This document shows positions 63,493-64,000 of a stretch of DNA of 64,000 bases, in pieces. Where the stretch lies: contig NZ_CP066149.1 in the NCBI RefSeq assembly GCF_023206395.1, forward strand, positions 2,294,001-2,358,000, written 5' to 3'. Position 1 is the first letter of the stretch. Each line of letters starts with the position of its first letter. A model generated the notes under the pieces. That model saw nothing but the letters and a program-made list of their open reading frames with translations. It was not told the DNA's origin and did not search any database. The position numbers and the translations under genes were made by a program. The stretch comes from Vibrio sp. ED004 (GTDB lineage: Bacteria; Pseudomonadota; Gammaproteobacteria; Enterobacterales; Vibrionaceae).

Positions 63493-64000
63493 TTGGCGGT
63501 ACCTAAATTTGTGACGAAACTGTGCTAATAGAATAAATTCTAGGCAAAAACATAACATACAGGTAATGTATTTTTGATGATAACTTAAAGTTTTCAAAAA
63601 AACACTTACTTCCAGCTATCTGCCTTCCTTGAAGTATTGCCCAATAACGTAGATCCAGTACGCCTTTCAATCATTCTTTTAGTGATTGCAACGGATTCTA
63701 TAATGTTAACAGCATGCTAACAACGCGAGAATGTTAATTCCATTCACTTTGTTGATTTACATCAATTGCCGTATCGCAACAAACTTTAATAGTATGGCTA
63801 CAACTTAACCAGTGTTATGGTGATTATTTAGCATCAAAACCAGAATGGTTATTCGAGATAGTTTTCACATCTCGCATGCTAAAGACCTGATTATGAACCA
63901 AGGAAGCGGAAAGCTGTCCTTAGAGTCTAGTAGATAAATATGCTCAATCAACTTTAATTAATGATTAAATTGAGCATAGAACAATGAAAACAAAGGATTA
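63493..64000. other. arcA upstream region to window end
   Basis: These 508 bases have no supported gene. They hold the arcA promoter and FNR box (63695-63765), and near the end an inverted repeat TATGCTCAAT/ATTGAGCATA (63939-63978). An ATG at 63984 (MKTKD) runs off the window and is too short to judge. A long leader of about 195 nt for arcA is implied. Confidence 0.5.
63695..63765 (-). promoter_or_regulatory. FNR box and promoter upstream of arcA
   Basis: TTGATTTACATCAA (63752-63765) is a perfect FNR consensus. On the minus strand TTGTTA (63723-63718) and TAGAAT (63700-63695) are 17 bases apart, and the inferred start near 63687 puts the FNR centre at about -71.5, a classical class I position. 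FNR activation of arcA is known in E. coli. The box could also serve a plus-strand gene beyond the window. Confidence 0.6.

Noticed and set aside
63493..63597. 35-residue extension of ArcA
   Set aside because: ArcA length and start ([12 protein letters not shown]) are nearly invariant, and the extension lies in the leader.
63984..64000. Start of a gene (MKTKD) at the window end
   Set aside because: Only five codons are visible and no clear ribosome site precedes them.

Overview
The window is a stretch of ordinary chromosomal backbone from a marine gammaproteobacterium of the family Vibrionaceae, most likely a Vibrio. This rests on gene order (rpsI-petABC-sspAB; rsmI-rnpB-rsmH; a division cluster without mraZ or ddl; two glutamate synthase operons in tandem; yhcC-GGDEF-arcB-arcA) and on protein similarity to known Vibrio and E. 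coli families. The species cannot be fixed from the sequence alone. The codon use and AT-rich intergenic DNA fit a Splendidus-type Vibrio, which is an inference.

Layout. 1-4.3 kb: the end of rpsI, the cytochrome bc1 operon petABC and the stringent starvation pair sspA-sspB. 4.3-8.0 kb, minus strand: lpoA-yraN-diaA-dolP (envelope and replication-initiation genes), divergent from rsmI. 9.1-9.6 kb: the RNase P RNA gene rnpB, with an unusual 24-nt tandem repeat in its P3 arm. 9.8-26.4 kb: the division and cell wall (dcw) cluster rsmH-ftsL-ftsI-murE-murF-mraY-murD-ftsW-murG-murC-ftsQ-ftsA-ftsZ-lpxC. 26.8-31.2 kb: secA, mutT and dapB. 31.7-36.1 kb: carAB with a long leader and a 3' UTR that may hold a small RNA.

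36.3-40.7 kb is the only accessory-looking part: a TSUP permease (YfcA-like), a LysR regulator overlapping it tail to tail, a flavodoxin-like protein behind a promoter with three operator-like 13-mers, a complete ISL3-family insertion sequence and a TRIC/YicG channel. 40.8-43.9 kb: mtnN, a CobD/CbiB-like protein, btuF and a DUF1499 lipoprotein. 44.0-56.4 kb: two complete but different glutamate synthases (gltBD of the E. coli type, and a second gltBD pair of another subfamily). 56.9-63.5 kb: yhcC, a PAS-GGDEF diguanylate cyclase, the anaerobic sensor kinase arcB, a small lipoprotein and, convergently, the response regulator arcA with a perfect FNR box upstream.

The genes mostly serve respiration and its redox control (petABC, arcAB), peptidoglycan synthesis and division (dcw, lpoA), protein export (secA), and nitrogen, arginine and pyrimidine supply (gltBD, carAB). 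I did not find a convincing wholly new multi-gene system, phage, CRISPR array or defence island. The most useful leads are small: the full-length palindromic repeat at about 4.33-4.49 kb, the rnpB P3 repeat, the operator array upstream of the flavodoxin gene, the carAB 3' UTR, and an ArcB that lacks one of its two redox cysteines.
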